A stretch of 14,308 nt of DNA. It comes from Candidatus Iainarchaeum sp. (GTDB lineage Archaea; Iainarchaeota; Iainarchaeia; Iainarchaeales; JAXPJC01). Below the pieces are notes generated by a model, which worked only from the letters and a program-made list of their open reading frames with translations, was not told where the DNA came from and made no database searches. Of this stretch, positions 6,109 to 12,066 are shown piece after piece (position 1 is the stretch's first letter; each line of letters opens with the position of its first letter). The position numbers were made by a program, and so were the translations under genes. The stretch covers positions 1 through 14,308 of the forward strand of contig JAGVWD010000013.1 in NCBI GenBank assembly GCA_018304445.1. The letters are read 5' to 3'.

Positions 6109-7461
6109 TTATACCACAATCCTGTCAATTATATAGCTTGGTGCAAATTCAATCAAGTCCTCATACCCCTGCCCTGTTCCAATGTAAGCAATAGGCTTCT
6201 TCATTTTATGCAGCAATGAAATTGAAGTGCCTCCTTTAGTATCAGTGTCAATCTTCGCAAGAATAAAGGCGTCAATTCCAACAGCCTTCTCAAATTCCTC
6301 TGCCTGCTGCAGCAGTGCCTTCCCGGCAAGCGCCTCACCCACAAATATCTTTAGGTCAGGCTTTGCCACGCGCACAATTTTCTTAAGCTCTTCCATCAGA
6401 TTGCGGTTTGTTTCCTGCCTTCCCGCACTATCTATCATAACCACATCAATTTTATTTGCATTTGCGGCAGCAATCGCATCAAAAGCCACAGCAGCGGGGT
6501 CAGCGCCATACTTGTGCTTTATTACCCTTACATTCAGTTTTTCAGCGTGCTTCTCAAGCTGCTCAATTGCTGCCGCGCGGAAAGTGTCTGAGGCCGCCCA
6601 TATTGCAGTTCTGCCCTGCTTCTGCAGCAAATAAGTCAATTTTGCAATGCTTGTTGTTTTTCCCGCGCCATTCAATCCCAAAAAGAGGATTACAAACGGC
6701 TTTTTGGCTTTTATCCGCTCCGCAAGATCTATTGGTCTTGTTTCCATTATTTCCTGCAGTATTGTGCGGATTTCATTTTTTAAGTAAGAAGTGATGTCTT
6801 CTTTCTTCCCTATTTTCCTTCCGAGCAGGCCATTTCTTATGCGCTCGGTAATTGCAGTTGCGGTTTCCTGCTCCACATCGCTCTCAAGCAGCGCAAGCTC
6901 AAAATCAGAAAGGAAGGCGCTTACATCGCCTTCGGAAATTTCAATCTCCTTTGCGAAAATTGATTTCAATTTTGTTTTCAGGCTTATTTTCGCCTGGGGC
7001 TTCCTCTCCCCAATTTTTGGAATTTCAATTTTTTTAATTTCAGGCGCAGGAATTTCAATTTTTGGAGCCTCAATTTTCACTTCAGCTCTGGGAATTTCAA
7101 TTTCTGCAATCTCCTTTTTCCAAATTTTCTCCTCTGCTTCCCCAATTTCTTTTTTCTCTTCAATAATTTCAGGCTTTTCAATTGCTTCCCCGGCTTCCAG
7201 AATTTCCTTTTCCTCTTCAATAATTTCAGGCGCCTCTATTGCAGGTTTTTTCTCTTCCTCTTCGCGCGCCTCTTCAAGGCTTTCCCCAACTTTTTTTTCA
7301 GCCTCAAATTCCTTCTTAATTTCCGGCGCCTCGGCCAGGGGCTTTTCCTCGGGCTGCGGCTTCGGCTGGGCCTTTGCTTCGGGCTCTTTTGCCTTTTTTT
7401 CTATCGCGCCCTTTATTTTTTCAGTAAAAGAAGAGATTTTTTTCCTGAGCAGGTCAAACAT
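6109..7461 (-). CDS. ftsY: SRP receptor GTPase FtsY
   Basis: FtsY is the membrane-associated receptor that receives SRP54-ribosome complexes at the translocon; the two GTPases activate each other. The protein is 450 residues. Residues 1-160 are a charged extension rich in Glu, Lys, Ala and Pro, with near-repeats such as PEIIEEEKEI and PEIIEEKKEI and an IEIP/APKIEIP series. The N domain follows at about 160-245. The G domain carries the P-loop GLNGAGKT (262-269), DTFRAAAIEQL (292-302), DSAGR (344-348), VGEALAG (374-380) and AKIDTDTKGG (402-411). The C-terminus IAYIGTGQGYEDLIEF matches the family. AGGTGA lies five bases ahead of the ATG at 7461. It is the last gene of the ribosome/SRP run before the srp54 gap, 28 bases after an unknown 97-aa gene that normally would not be there. 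Confidence 0.96.
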   Translation of the reverse strand: MFDLLRKKISSFTEKIKGAIEKKAKEPEAKAQPKPQPEEKPLAEAPEIKKEFEAEKKVGESLEEAREEEEKKPAIEAPEIIEEEKEILEAGEAIEKPEIIEEKKEIGEAEEKIWKKEIAEIEIPRAEVKIEAPKIEIPAPEIKKIEIPKIGERKPQAKISLKTKLKSIFAKEIEISEGDVSAFLSDFELALLESDVEQETATAITERIRNGLLGRKIGKKEDITSYLKNEIRTILQEIMETRPIDLAERIKAKKPFVILFLGLNGAGKTTSIAKLTYLLQKQGRTAIWAASDTFRAAAIEQLEKHAEKLNVRVIKHKYGADPAAVAFDAIAAANANKIDVVMIDSAGRQETNRNLMEELKKIVRVAKPDLKIFVGEALAGKALLQQAEEFEKAVGIDAFILAKIDTDTKGGTSISLLHKMKKPIAYIGTGQGYEDLIEFAPSYIIDRIVV

Positions 7462-7489
7462 TTTTTCACCTAAAGTAAAGTTTGTTGCA

Positions 7490-7783
7490 TCAAATCAACT
7501 CATACCTGATTTTGATAATGGTGTTGTGCTCCTTAGCATATTTTTCTGCTTCTGCTCGGCTATCGGGATGCAGCCTACGCCATTCATTTCCATCAACACC
7601 AAAGACATATTTGTTCCTCCCTGATATATCTGAAAATTCTTCTATAGTATATACACTAATTCCCCCCTTGGGAAATAGTCCTTTAACAAGAGTTCTGCCT
7701 TTCTTGCCGTATCTGCACCTAGTCCATATCTTTACAGGCAAGTTTCTTAAATTCTTTCGCAAGTTGTTAAGAAATCCTTTCAT
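7490..7783 (-). CDS. Unrecognised 97-aa protein between prefoldin and ftsY
   Basis: A 97-residue basic protein of no family I recognise. The N-terminal third is very Arg/Lys/Leu/Asn-rich (MKGFLNNLRKNLRNLPVKIW). The C-terminal part, GVDGNEWRRLHPDSRAEAEKYAKEH, looks like a short strand, turn and helix, followed by a final strand IIKIRYELI. GAGG lies seven bases ahead of the ATG, and a TTTTAAAT box lies farther upstream (7828-7821), so it appears to have its own promoter as well as read-through from upstream. In most archaea prefoldin alpha is followed directly by ftsY, so this gene looks inserted. No signal peptide or membrane span is seen. Confidence 0.7.
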   Translation of the reverse strand: MKGFLNNLRKNLRNLPVKIWTRCRYGKKGRTLVKGLFPKGGISVYTIEEFSDISGRNKYVFGVDGNEWRRLHPDSRAEAEKYAKEHNTIIKIRYELI

Positions 7784-7820
7784 GCCAGGGCCTCAATAAA
7801 TAGTAAATATAGCTTAGTTT

Positions 7821-7828
7821 ATTTAAAA
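7821..7828 (-). promoter_or_regulatory. TATA box for the 97-aa gene
   Basis: The minus strand reads TTTTAAAT in the 68-base gap after prefoldin alpha. It is centred about 41 bases ahead of the ATG at 7783, so transcription would start near 7800 and include the GAGG site. It may also drive ftsY. Confidence 0.45.
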
Positions 7829-7851
7829 GCACACAGTTACGCAAAACAAAT

Positions 7852-8346
7852 CTAAAAATCAGCCTTTGCCTGCTGCTGCCTTTGCTGCTGCGCCGCCATT
7901 ATCGCCCTTTCAAGGCTTGATATGTTGCCTGCGATGTTTGCAGCATCATTCCTTAATGCAATTAAATATTTCTCAGTGTCTTCCTTACGCTTTCCCAAAT
8001 CCGCAATCGCCTTTTCAGCCGAAACATCCAGAACAACATTTCCAGCAAGGCTCATTTTCATTTTCTGCGCCGGGGCAATTTTTGTGTTTATGTGGATCCC
8101 AGAACCCAAAGGAATCAGAATATCAGCCTCATTTTTCAAGTCCTTGATTTCATTAATTGCGCTTATCGCAGCGTTTATTTCAAAAAGCGCGTTCTGCACG
8201 CTTCTTATCCTTGCGTCAATATTCTCGAATTTCGCCCTTTCGCTCTGATACAATGCGGCAATCTGCTCGTGCGTAATCTGTATTTCCTGCGGGGCTTCCG
8301 GTTCTGCAGCCCTTGCCTCTTCCTTAGCCCTTTTTTCTTTTGCCAT
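7852..8346 (-). CDS. pfdA: Prefoldin alpha subunit
   Basis: Prefoldin is a jellyfish-shaped hexamer of two alpha and four beta subunits that holds unfolded proteins and passes them to the thermosome. This 164-residue protein has the alpha-subunit plan. A long N-terminal helix (about 22-70, with heptad-like spacing) leads into a beta-hairpin segment (ADILIPLGSGIHINTKI), a second strand region (KMSLAGNVVLDVSAEKAI), and a C-terminal coiled-coil helix ending in a Gln-rich tail. The first 20 residues (MAKEKRAKEEARAAEPEAPQ) are an extra charged extension. The frame continues ten codons upstream into the LX gene. The ATG at 8346 is preferred because it leaves one base after the LX stop and has GGGAT just ahead. 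The beta subunit is not in the window. Confidence 0.93.
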   Translation of the reverse strand: MAKEKRAKEEARAAEPEAPQEIQITHEQIAALYQSERAKFENIDARIRSVQNALFEINAAISAINEIKDLKNEADILIPLGSGIHINTKIAPAQKMKMSLAGNVVLDVSAEKAIADLGKRKEDTEKYLIALRNDAANIAGNISSLERAIMAAQQQRQQQAKADF

Positions 8347-8347
8347 T

Positions 8348-8539
8348 TTATCCCTTCTTCTCCCTGCATTCCTCAATGGTTATATTGTGCCTTCTGAGCT
8401 TGTGCTTTGAGCCCATCAGCGAGTAAAGGAGATCCTTCGCGCGCGCCTCGTTCAATGCGGAGATGCTTTTTGTGAATTTTTTTCCCTCTCCCCTTTCAAA
8501 GTATTTCCCGCTAAATTCATATTTTTTTTCTTCAGCCAT
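8348..8539 (-). CDS. rplX: Ribosomal protein LX (L18a/L20a family)
   Basis: A small protein of the archaeal large ribosomal subunit, homologous to part of eukaryotic L18a (eL20). At 63 residues it is slightly shorter than most family members. The N-terminal strand YEFSGKYFERGEGKKFTKSI and the following helix ALNEARAKDLLYSLMGSKHKLRR match the family pattern, as does the closing strand HNITIEEC. It lies between aIF6 and prefoldin alpha, the standard archaeal gene order, which supports the call. The gap to aIF6 is 17 bases, and the stop is one base from the prefoldin start. Confidence 0.92.
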   Translation of the reverse strand: MAEEKKYEFSGKYFERGEGKKFTKSISALNEARAKDLLYSLMGSKHKLRRHNITIEECREKKG

Positions 8540-8556
8540 TTTTTAACCTTCCTTAT

Positions 8557-9222
8557 TCATCTTCCGCTTAATCCCTCATCAATCCTCATAAGCTCATGCC
8601 CGGAAGTGTAAGAGCCGACAACAGCGGCCTTTGAATTTGCGAGAATGCTGTTCCTTATGAAAGGGTCCCCGAAATTCGCAGTGCTTGCGACGCCGCTTTT
8701 AACCCCAAATCTCTCTATCAGCATCTTGAACTCCCTACTTGCAATATTAGGATGAACAACAAAGCCTTTATTTGTTACTGCCAGGCAGCTTCCAGGGATG
8801 TCAGTTCCTGCGACCCTACCTATGCTTTCCTCAACCCCCAGGAACTTCCCAATCTCCCTTGCCGTTGCAGCATCAACCATGGGCGAAATCAACGCAAATT
8901 TGTCATTTGCGGCAATCAGATTCCCAAGCGCGGTATAGCCCCCGATCCTTTTCACTTTCAGGCCAAGCCCTTCAAGATGCCTCATTTCAGAATCCTCCGC
9001 AATCTCAGGGAGCAGAAACCCCCTGGAATTTCCCGCAACAAACACCCCGATCAATGAGCTGCTTGCGATTGTTGTTTCTATTGCTTTTACTTCCAGCGTT
9101 TTTTCAATAATGTCAATTTCCTTTTTTGGGGTTCCCTTTGGTATGAGCACAATTTCATCATTGGCAAATCCGAAAACTCCAATATAGGGGCTGCCCTTTA
9201 TTGTGCAGAATTCAATGTTCAT
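8557..9222 (-). CDS. eif6: Translation initiation factor aIF6
   Basis: aIF6 binds the large ribosomal subunit and blocks premature joining to the small subunit; it acts in late ribosome assembly. The 221-residue length matches the family (about 220). The five-fold pentein repeats can be seen as recurring strand-helix units: SPYIGVFGFANDEIVLIP, SSLIGVFVAGNSRGFLLP, GNLIAANDKFALISP, GSCLAVTNKGFVVHP and NSILANSKAAVVG. The start at 9222 is two bases after the L31e TAG. The L31e-aIF6-LX order is conserved across archaea and gives strong support. Confidence 0.96.
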   Translation of the reverse strand: MNIEFCTIKGSPYIGVFGFANDEIVLIPKGTPKKEIDIIEKTLEVKAIETTIASSSLIGVFVAGNSRGFLLPEIAEDSEMRHLEGLGLKVKRIGGYTALGNLIAANDKFALISPMVDAATAREIGKFLGVEESIGRVAGTDIPGSCLAVTNKGFVVHPNIASREFKMLIERFGVKSGVASTANFGDPFIRNSILANSKAAVVGSYTSGHELMRIDEGLSGR

Positions 9223-9224
9223 TT

Positions 9225-9641
9225 CTAACCCTTTTTGATTGCTGCTTTCTCTGCCGCAGATTCCATTAGCCTTTTTTCATCAGCCCTCTTCTTCGCCTCT
9301 TCCTCAGCCTTGATTTCTTCCGGCGTTTTGGGCTTTTCCCCGCGCTTTTTCTCCTCGGGCGTTTTCTCAATTTTCTCCAGTTCCTTGCTGCCCTTCATGT
9401 GCACATAAACCTTATTGTCTTTCTTGTGAAGAATTACATTAAGTTTTCTGCTCGGGGAATCCCCGCCCTTGTATATTGCCTCGTTCACGCTGTTCCCTAT
9501 TACAACATTCTTAACCCCGATGCGCGTGTGCTTGCCCACAAATTCCTTCACTATCCTTATTGCCTTTTTCAGGCGCCTTGGCTTTGGCTGGTTGAAGCAT
9601 TCGCGCAAATTAATCAGATATTCGGCCTCATTCCCCTTCAT
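9225..9641 (-). CDS. rpl31e: Ribosomal protein L31e with a long charged tail
   Basis: A large-subunit protein near the exit of the peptide tunnel, where SRP and chaperones dock. The core (about 1-85) shows the family features: EYLINLRECFNQPKPRRLKKA, AIRIVKEFVGKHTR and LNVILHKKDNKVYVHM. The family normally ends there at about 85-95 residues. Here about 53 more residues follow, composed of Glu, Lys, Ala and Pro (for example KTPEEKKRGEKPKTPEE), probably disordered or helical. AGAGGGAT a few bases ahead of the ATG at 9641 supports the start. An unknown 80-aa gene separates it from L39e, its usual direct neighbour. Confidence 0.92.
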   Translation of the reverse strand: MKGNEAEYLINLRECFNQPKPRRLKKAIRIVKEFVGKHTRIGVKNVVIGNSVNEAIYKGGDSPSRKLNVILHKKDNKVYVHMKGSKELEKIEKTPEEKKRGEKPKTPEEIKAEEEAKKRADEKRLMESAAEKAAIKKG

Positions 9642-9650
9642 GATATCCCT

Positions 9651-9893
9651 CTATTTTAGTCTCCTAATAGCTCTTGGCCTTCTTCTTATTGTCTTTTGCT
9701 CTTTGTACATCCGTTTAAAAAAATCAATGGCCGCCTTTGACTCCTTTGGAATTGGTTTATTGAGTTTCTCTGAAAGCTGCCCAATTCTTGCAATTGTGCC
9801 CTTCTGCACATGCAATGGTTCAAGCATAAATCCGGCAGTACTTTTAACCTGTTTACAAAGCATTCCGAATTCTCTATTCAAATAATTTTCCAT
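9651..9893 (-). CDS. Unrecognised basic 80-aa protein between L39e and L31e
   Basis: An 80-residue protein I cannot assign to a family. A mixed first part (MENYLNREFGMLCKQV, then MLEPLHVQKGTIARIGQLSEK) is followed by a helix-like, increasingly basic end, FFKRMYKEQKTIRRRPRAIR. That tail suggests RNA or ribosome binding, but this is inference from charge. The ATG at 9893 lies one base after the L39e TAA with an AGAGGCG ribosome-binding site in the end of L39e, and the TAG is nine bases before the L31e start, so it is firmly embedded in the ribosomal operon. L39e and L31e are normally adjacent in archaea, so this gene is either an insertion or a lineage-specific ribosome-associated factor. Confidence 0.75.
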   Translation of the reverse strand: MENYLNREFGMLCKQVKSTAGFMLEPLHVQKGTIARIGQLSEKLNKPIPKESKAAIDFFKRMYKEQKTIRRRPRAIRRLK

Positions 9894-9894
9894 T

Positions 9895-10113
9895 TTATCG
9901 CCTCTTTCTCCTCGTTCCCGCCTTGTGCTTCTGCCTCTTCCTGAATTTTGTGCCGAACTCTGTCCTTCTCCAGTGCCTTTTTGCGGACTTGTTCCAAATG
10001 CGCTTTCCTGCCTTCTGCAGCACCCAAACAGGCGCAGAAGTAACGCCAGGGCTCACCCTTTTCCTTACAGATATTAGAAAATCCTTAAACGCCTTTTTCT
10101 TGTTTCTTCCCAT
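9895..10113 (-). CDS. rpl39e: Ribosomal protein L39e, extended at both ends
   Basis: L39e is a tiny, very basic large-subunit protein lining the lower peptide exit tunnel. The family core is clear at residues 27-53: APVWVLQKAGKRIW followed by NKSAKRHWRRTEF, matching the usual P-x-W-V...K...RRHWRR pattern. The typical protein is about 50 residues; this one has 72, with a longer N-terminus (SVRKRVSPGVTS) and about 18 extra basic residues at the C-terminus. The start at 10113 has a weak GGT site five bases ahead. The 50-base gap to PDCD5 contains one copy of the palindromic element. Confidence 0.88.
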   Translation of the reverse strand: MGRNKKKAFKDFLISVRKRVSPGVTSAPVWVLQKAGKRIWNKSAKRHWRRTEFGTKFRKRQKHKAGTRRKRR

Positions 10114-10132
10114 AATTTACCACTTTTGTTTT

Positions 10133-10164
10133 ACTTGGGGCTGATAAGGGCATTATGCCCTTAT
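10133..10164. repeat. Palindromic element, copy 1 (L39e leader)
   Basis: The plus strand reads ACTTGGGG (10133-10140), three bases, then ATAAGGGCAT and ATGCCCTTAT around a single central T (10144-10164), a perfect palindrome with 10-bp arms. The same arrangement with identical spacing occurs at 11147-11178, differing only in the three spacer bases and the central base. On the minus strand it directly follows the PDCD5 stop (sharing one base) and ends 19 bases ahead of the L39e start, so it may be a DNA-binding site or an RNA hairpin in the L39e leader. Confidence 0.85.
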
Positions 10165-10517
10165 TACCACTTCTTCCCTTTCTTCACAATCCTTATTTCT
10201 CTCTTGGCTCCGGAAAGCCTTTCAAGAATCCTTTTCACCTGGTAATCATTCAGTTTCTCCTTTCCCCCGGATTGCTGCGCAAGATACATTACGGATTGCA
10301 CGGCCCTGAAATACAAATCCTTATTTACAAGCCTTACATTTGCGAGCCTTGCCTTTGCTTCCGGTTCCAGCAATTTGCGCATTATTGCATCAAGCTGCGC
10401 CTCCTGCTCCTGCGCCGCAAATGCAGCATGCTGCTCGGTTGCTTCCTGCCCCGCAAATTTCTGCTTCATTTCCTCCATTTTCCTTCTTTTAAGCTCTTCA
10501 ATATCCAAGTCTTCCAT
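10164..10517 (-). CDS. PDCD5-family DNA-binding protein
   Basis: A 117-residue member of the family that includes eukaryotic PDCD5 and archaeal MTH1615-like proteins, small helical-bundle proteins that bind DNA and are suspected to have chaperone-like partners. Their job in archaea is not settled. The family pattern is seen in the N-terminal helix EELKRRKMEEMKQKF, the central LDAIMRKLLEPEAKARLANVRLVN and VQSVMYLAQQSG, and the basic C-terminal tail KREIRIVKKGKKW. The gene lies 14 bases after S19e and ahead of L39e, its usual place in archaea. The ATG at 10517 has only a weak GAG-type binding site. Confidence 0.92.
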   Translation of the reverse strand: MEDLDIEELKRRKMEEMKQKFAGQEATEQHAAFAAQEQEAQLDAIMRKLLEPEAKARLANVRLVNKDLYFRAVQSVMYLAQQSGGKEKLNDYQVKRILERLSGAKREIRIVKKGKKW

Positions 10518-10531
10518 ATGCTCTCACAAAA

Positions 10532-11113
10532 TTACTTTTTCTGCTTCCCGCCCTTTACCCCTGAAATAATCTCATCAACGCTGAGCTCCTTTGCAATGCG
10601 CTTCTTTTTCAGGGACTTTTTCTCGGTTTTCGCCTCCGCGGCCTTAAGCTCAGGCAGCTTTACCTCTGCGCGCTTCTCTAAAATATGCTGCTCAGCCATA
10701 TTTTTATTGACCTTCTCGGCGGCCTGGCTCAGGTATTTTGTGCCCAAAGCGCTTACGCTTCTCCCGAATTTCTCGCGCTTCAGCAGCCCTTCCTTTTCAA
10801 GCGCCTGCAGGCAAGTCCTTATAACCTTCCCTGAGGCCTTCCTGAAATGATGCGGCGCAACCTTAAATGCCTTCCTGCCCCCGTAATAGCTCCTCAATCT
10901 CTCTGTTCCACAAGATCCGTCAATATACATTCTGCGCAGAATGCTTGCGCAGCGCACATACCACCAGTCCTTTCTCTGGGGAGCGCGCTCCCTGTGCGAT
11001 CCTGACTTCGCATAAAGCACAAACCCGGGCTCCGCTAATTTTTTTGCTTCGCGCAAATCCCTTGCCATTTCCTCAATCAGCAAGTCAGCCGGAACATCAA
11101 ACACAGTCGCCAT
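10532..11113 (-). CDS. rps19e: Ribosomal protein S19e with a charged C-terminal tail
   Basis: A small-subunit protein needed in eukaryotes for late 18S rRNA processing. It opens the operon. The family signature is complete: VFDVPADLLIEEMARDL, KDWWYVRCASILRRMYIDG, GTERLRSYYGGRK and the winged-helix end SGKVIRTCLQALEKEGLL. The protein is 193 residues where most archaeal S19e have about 150. The surplus is a Lys/Glu/Ala tail after about residue 142, containing EKKSLKKKRIAKELSVDE. The ATG at 11113 has only GTGA ahead. A structured leader with a strong TATA box extends about 140 bases upstream, and one copy of the palindromic element lies within it. Confidence 0.93.
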   Translation of the reverse strand: MATVFDVPADLLIEEMARDLREAKKLAEPGFVLYAKSGSHRERAPQRKDWWYVRCASILRRMYIDGSCGTERLRSYYGGRKAFKVAPHHFRKASGKVIRTCLQALEKEGLLKREKFGRSVSALGTKYLSQAAEKVNKNMAEQHILEKRAEVKLPELKAAEAKTEKKSLKKKRIAKELSVDEIISGVKGGKQKK

Positions 11114-11146
11114 ATTTTCACAATTTCAAACGTTAATCACATTCCA

Positions 11147-11178
11147 ACTTGGGGATTATAAGGGCATGATGCCCTTAT
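11147..11178. repeat. Palindromic element, copy 2 (S19e leader)
   Basis: ACTTGGGG (11147-11154), three bases, then ATAAGGGCAT and ATGCCCTTAT around a central G (11158-11178), with 10-bp arms perfect on both sides. It is the twin of the element at 10133-10164. Here it ends 33 bases ahead of the S19e start and lies right after the multi-stem leader element. On the minus strand CTTATAAT at its edge also looks TATA-like, so it could instead be an operator over a second, nearer promoter. Confidence 0.85.
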
Positions 11179-11179
11179 T

Positions 11180-11249
11180 GCTGGAACATCAAAGCACTGA
11201 AATCATTTCCCCTTGCGGGGCCGCGCAGTGCGCACGCCTGTTCTTCAGC
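11180..11249 (-). promoter_or_regulatory. Structured leader element upstream of S19e
   Basis: On the minus strand three nested helices can be drawn. GCTG and AACA (11249-11239, with AAG bulged) pair with TGTT and CAGC (11188-11180, with C bulged). GCACTG (11231-11226) pairs with CAGTGC (11199-11194). CCCC-GCAA-GGGG (11220-11209) is a hairpin with a GNRA tetraloop. No reading frame fits. The predicted transcription start is only a few bases ahead of the outer helix. It may be a ribosomal-protein autoregulatory leader or a separate small RNA, possibly of the H/ACA type, although I cannot see a K-turn. Confidence 0.5.
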
Positions 11250-11277
11250 TCTAATTTCAATAAAAATCAAAATTAGG

Positions 11278-11286
11278 CTTTATATA
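11278..11286 (-). promoter_or_regulatory. TATA box for the S19e operon
   Basis: The minus strand reads TATATAAAG, a near-ideal archaeal TATA box. Transcription should begin near 11256, giving the ribosomal operon a leader of about 140 bases that contains the multi-stem element and palindrome copy 2. Confidence 0.6.
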
Positions 11287-11308
11287 ATAATAAAAGTGAA
11301 AAATAAGG
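11287..11308 (-). terminator. T-rich terminator after the PIN-toxin gene
   Basis: Beginning 16 bases past the vapC stop the minus strand runs CCTTATTTTTCACTTTTATT, with two oligo-T tracts just before the S19e TATA box. It plausibly ends the upstream toxin-antitoxin transcript. Confidence 0.4.
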
Positions 11309-11324
11309 TTTTTAAAGGGGGGTG

Positions 11325-11732
11325 TTAGTGCAGGATTTTCATTTCTTTTTCAAATTGATTGAAACCGGAATCAAATGTTGCAATATTCCTTATTCCATAT
11401 GCTTTCATCAATTCAATTGTTGTGCAATCCGTAAAGCTGAGATCTTTTCTCTGCTTGAAAAGTTCCCATGATTTCTGAAAAATGGTTTTATCCATATAAA
11501 TAATTTCCATTTCAGAATTGAATATGTATCCTGCCAGCTCTATTGCCAGCTCCCTGCTTTTTGTTCTTGTTATCAGATAGTTCATTGTTTCCGTGAAAAT
11601 ATAATCAGAAATATAAACTGCCCCAAATTCTTTGCCCGAGAATATCCCTGAAAGCCCCATGGCTTTTTGATGATGTTTATCCTCTTTGTTGTAATACCCT
11701 ATCAGATAGCTAGCGTCAATAAATATGCTCAT
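11325..11732 (-). CDS. vapC: PIN-domain ribonuclease, VapC-type toxin
   Basis: A 135-residue single-domain PIN nuclease; VapC toxins are metal-dependent endoribonucleases that often cut tRNA or rRNA until bound by VapB. The four acidic residues of the active site are in place: D6 in MSIFIDASYLIG, E48 in FTETMNYL, D102 in LSFTDCTTIELM and D121 in IATFDSGF. Length is typical. Its ATG overlaps the last codon and stop of the upstream gene by four bases (ATGA), the usual coupling of antitoxin-toxin pairs. The RNA target cannot be read from sequence. Confidence 0.92.
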   Translation of the reverse strand: MSIFIDASYLIGYYNKEDKHHQKAMGLSGIFSGKEFGAVYISDYIFTETMNYLITRTKSRELAIELAGYIFNSEMEIIYMDKTIFQKSWELFKQRKDLSFTDCTTIELMKAYGIRNIATFDSGFNQFEKEMKILH

Positions 11733-11968
11733 TCTTTGCCACCATATGCGAATTTATCAATCTCAGTTGCAGAATCAGTCTCCCCAACCCCAAAAGACCT
11801 TGGTTTCAAATCCAGGAAGCTTCTTTTCTTTTGTTTTTTTGTTTTATACTCCAGCCAATATTTGAATGCCTCGCTAACGGCATTTCCCATCTTAATTCCG
11901 AGCCTTGCGCTCTCAGCCTTGAACATCCTAAACACTTCCGGATTTACATCCCTGAATGCCACATTCAT
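11729..11968 (-). CDS. vapB: VapB-type antitoxin
   Basis: A 79-residue protein paired with the PIN nuclease. The N-terminal MNVAFRDVNPEVFRMFKAES followed by ARLGIKMGNAVSEAFKYWLEYK has the strand-helix-helix look of ribbon-helix-helix DNA-binding antitoxins. The remaining acidic and Phe/Gly-rich tail (about 50-79) would be the toxin-binding part. The frame is open seven codons further upstream to 11989. Those codons cover a palindrome that looks like the operator, and TTTTTAAA centred near 11995 would place transcription start almost at 11968, so I choose the inner ATG and a leaderless message. Confidence 0.8.
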   Translation of the reverse strand: MNVAFRDVNPEVFRMFKAESARLGIKMGNAVSEAFKYWLEYKTKKQKKRSFLDLKPRSFGVGETDSATEIDKFAYGGKE

Positions 11969-11976
11969 ATATGTAT

Positions 11977-11992
11977 AACATGTAAACATGTT
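11977..11992. promoter_or_regulatory. Candidate VapB operator
   Basis: AACATGT and ACATGTT are perfect inverted 7-bp arms around two bases, AA on the plus strand. The site lies between the TATA-like TTTTTAAA and the vapB ATG, where a bound repressor would block the promoter. Ribbon-helix-helix antitoxins typically repress their own genes from such sites. Confidence 0.55.
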
Positions 11993-12066
11993 TAAAAAGT
12001 TTACTAATTATGCCTCAACAGCCCAAGAAAGAGAGTACAACGCTTTTGCAAATCCTGCATATGATT

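Noticed and set aside
6791..7624. Long plus-strand frame of 277 codons
   Set aside because: It is the antisense of the Glu/Lys-rich ftsY extension, giving a Ser/Phe/Ile-only composition; the ftsY frame has all the family motifs.
8347..8376. Longer prefoldin alpha start overlapping LX
   Set aside because: The inner ATG at 8346 leaves a one-base gap after LX and has a ribosome-binding site; the longer start would need an unusual overlap.
10155..10850. Plus-strand frame of 231 codons
   Set aside because: It is a shadow of PDCD5 and S19e on the opposite strand, both of which are clearly conserved genes.
11180..11290. Box C/D guide RNA in the S19e leader
   Set aside because: CTGA and TGATG-like words exist but in the wrong order and without a terminal stem bringing C and D together.
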